DNA from: Shewanella glacialimarina
Lineage (GTDB): Bacteria > Pseudomonadota > Gammaproteobacteria > Enterobacterales > Shewanellaceae
NCBI RefSeq assembly: GCF_020511155.1
Contig: NZ_CP041216.1
Location: 3,472,001 to 3,536,000, forward strand
Reading direction: 5' to 3'
DNA length: 64,000 nucleotides
Each line of letters begins with the position of its first letter. The stretch's first letter is position 1. Below are positions 63,922 through 64,000 of the stretch, one piece after another. The notes beneath the pieces were generated by a model. The model worked only from the letters and a program-made list of their open reading frames with translations. It was not told the origin of the DNA and searched no databases. The position numbers and the translations under genes were made by a program.

Positions 63922-63998
63922 TGGCAGGGGTGGCAAGACTCGAACTCGCAACCATCGGTTTTGGAGACCGCTGTTCTACCAATTGGAACTACACCCCT
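63922..63998 (-). tRNA. tRNA-Trp (anticodon CCA)
   Basis: The minus strand starts AGGGGTGT and ends in the matching acceptor arm CCCCTGCCA with an encoded CCA. The anticodon loop CTCCAAA gives anticodon CCA, tryptophan, and the T arm has GAGTTCGAGTC. The D arm (GTTC..GAAC) has one more loop base than in E. coli. The anticodon stem has a G-A mismatch at its top. Confidence 0.88.
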
Positions 63999-64000
63999 GT

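Overview
The window is AT-rich DNA from a marine-type gammaproteobacterium. The gene set points to Alteromonadales, most likely Shewanella or a close relative: a CLCA_X-family protein, an ImpA-like M60 protease, a mutarotase-SSS transporter fusion, a DabAB pair, the IS3 type and a PAS-GGDEF-EAL protein. The genus is inferred from these families and is not proven by the sequence.

Layout. 1-4.3 kb holds the 5' part of an efflux adaptor gene (HlyD/MacA type) under a predicted sigma-54 promoter with upstream palindromes, a small unknown gene, and a three-gene PepSY membrane operon behind a possible Fur box. 4.4-6.4 kb holds two diverged copies of a 260-280 bp intergenic repeat and an IS3-family element that sits 3 bp from a solitary copy of its own right end. 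6.6-10.5 kb holds a 2OG-Fe(II) oxygenase and aldehyde dehydrogenase pair, an HxlR regulator and a Sua5/TsaC-type tRNA modification enzyme. 10.7-15.7 kb holds the inorganic-carbon uptake pair dabA-dabB with a divergent LysR regulator.

15.8-42.8 kb is the centrepiece: a 27 kb sialoglycan-utilisation locus. It encodes a NanR-type repressor, a secreted GH33 sialidase, a large ImpA-like M60 mucin protease lipoprotein with eight near-identical 95-residue repeats, a TonB-dependent receptor, a permuted NanM-like mutarotase, a mutarotase-like beta-propeller fused to an SSS sodium symporter, and NanA, NanK, NanE, NagA and NagB. Together these can release sialic acid outside the cell and carry it to fructose-6-phosphate. 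GGTATA-type sites matching the known E. coli NanR operator lie before nearly every transcription unit. They also precede two genes with no established sialic-acid role: a DUF4862 TIM-barrel-like protein and an alpha/beta hydrolase. These are the best candidates here for new biology. A PAS-GGDEF-EAL protein lies inside the locus without such a site.

43-62.8 kb is a mixed accessory region: CLCA_X protein, TonB-C lipoprotein, serine hydrolases, a LytS/LytTR two-component pair, AhpD/CMD and DUF1330 proteins, LysR and TetR regulators, LysE, EamA and HPP transporters, GST and glutaredoxin. It shows gene decay: a VOC gene broken by a 7-bp tandem duplication, an SDR stub, and a flavoprotein-ferredoxin reductase split by a +1 shift at a TGA. 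The window ends with an apparently orphan Xre/ParS-type antitoxin, an 8-bp tandem repeat and a tRNA-Trp gene with its terminator.
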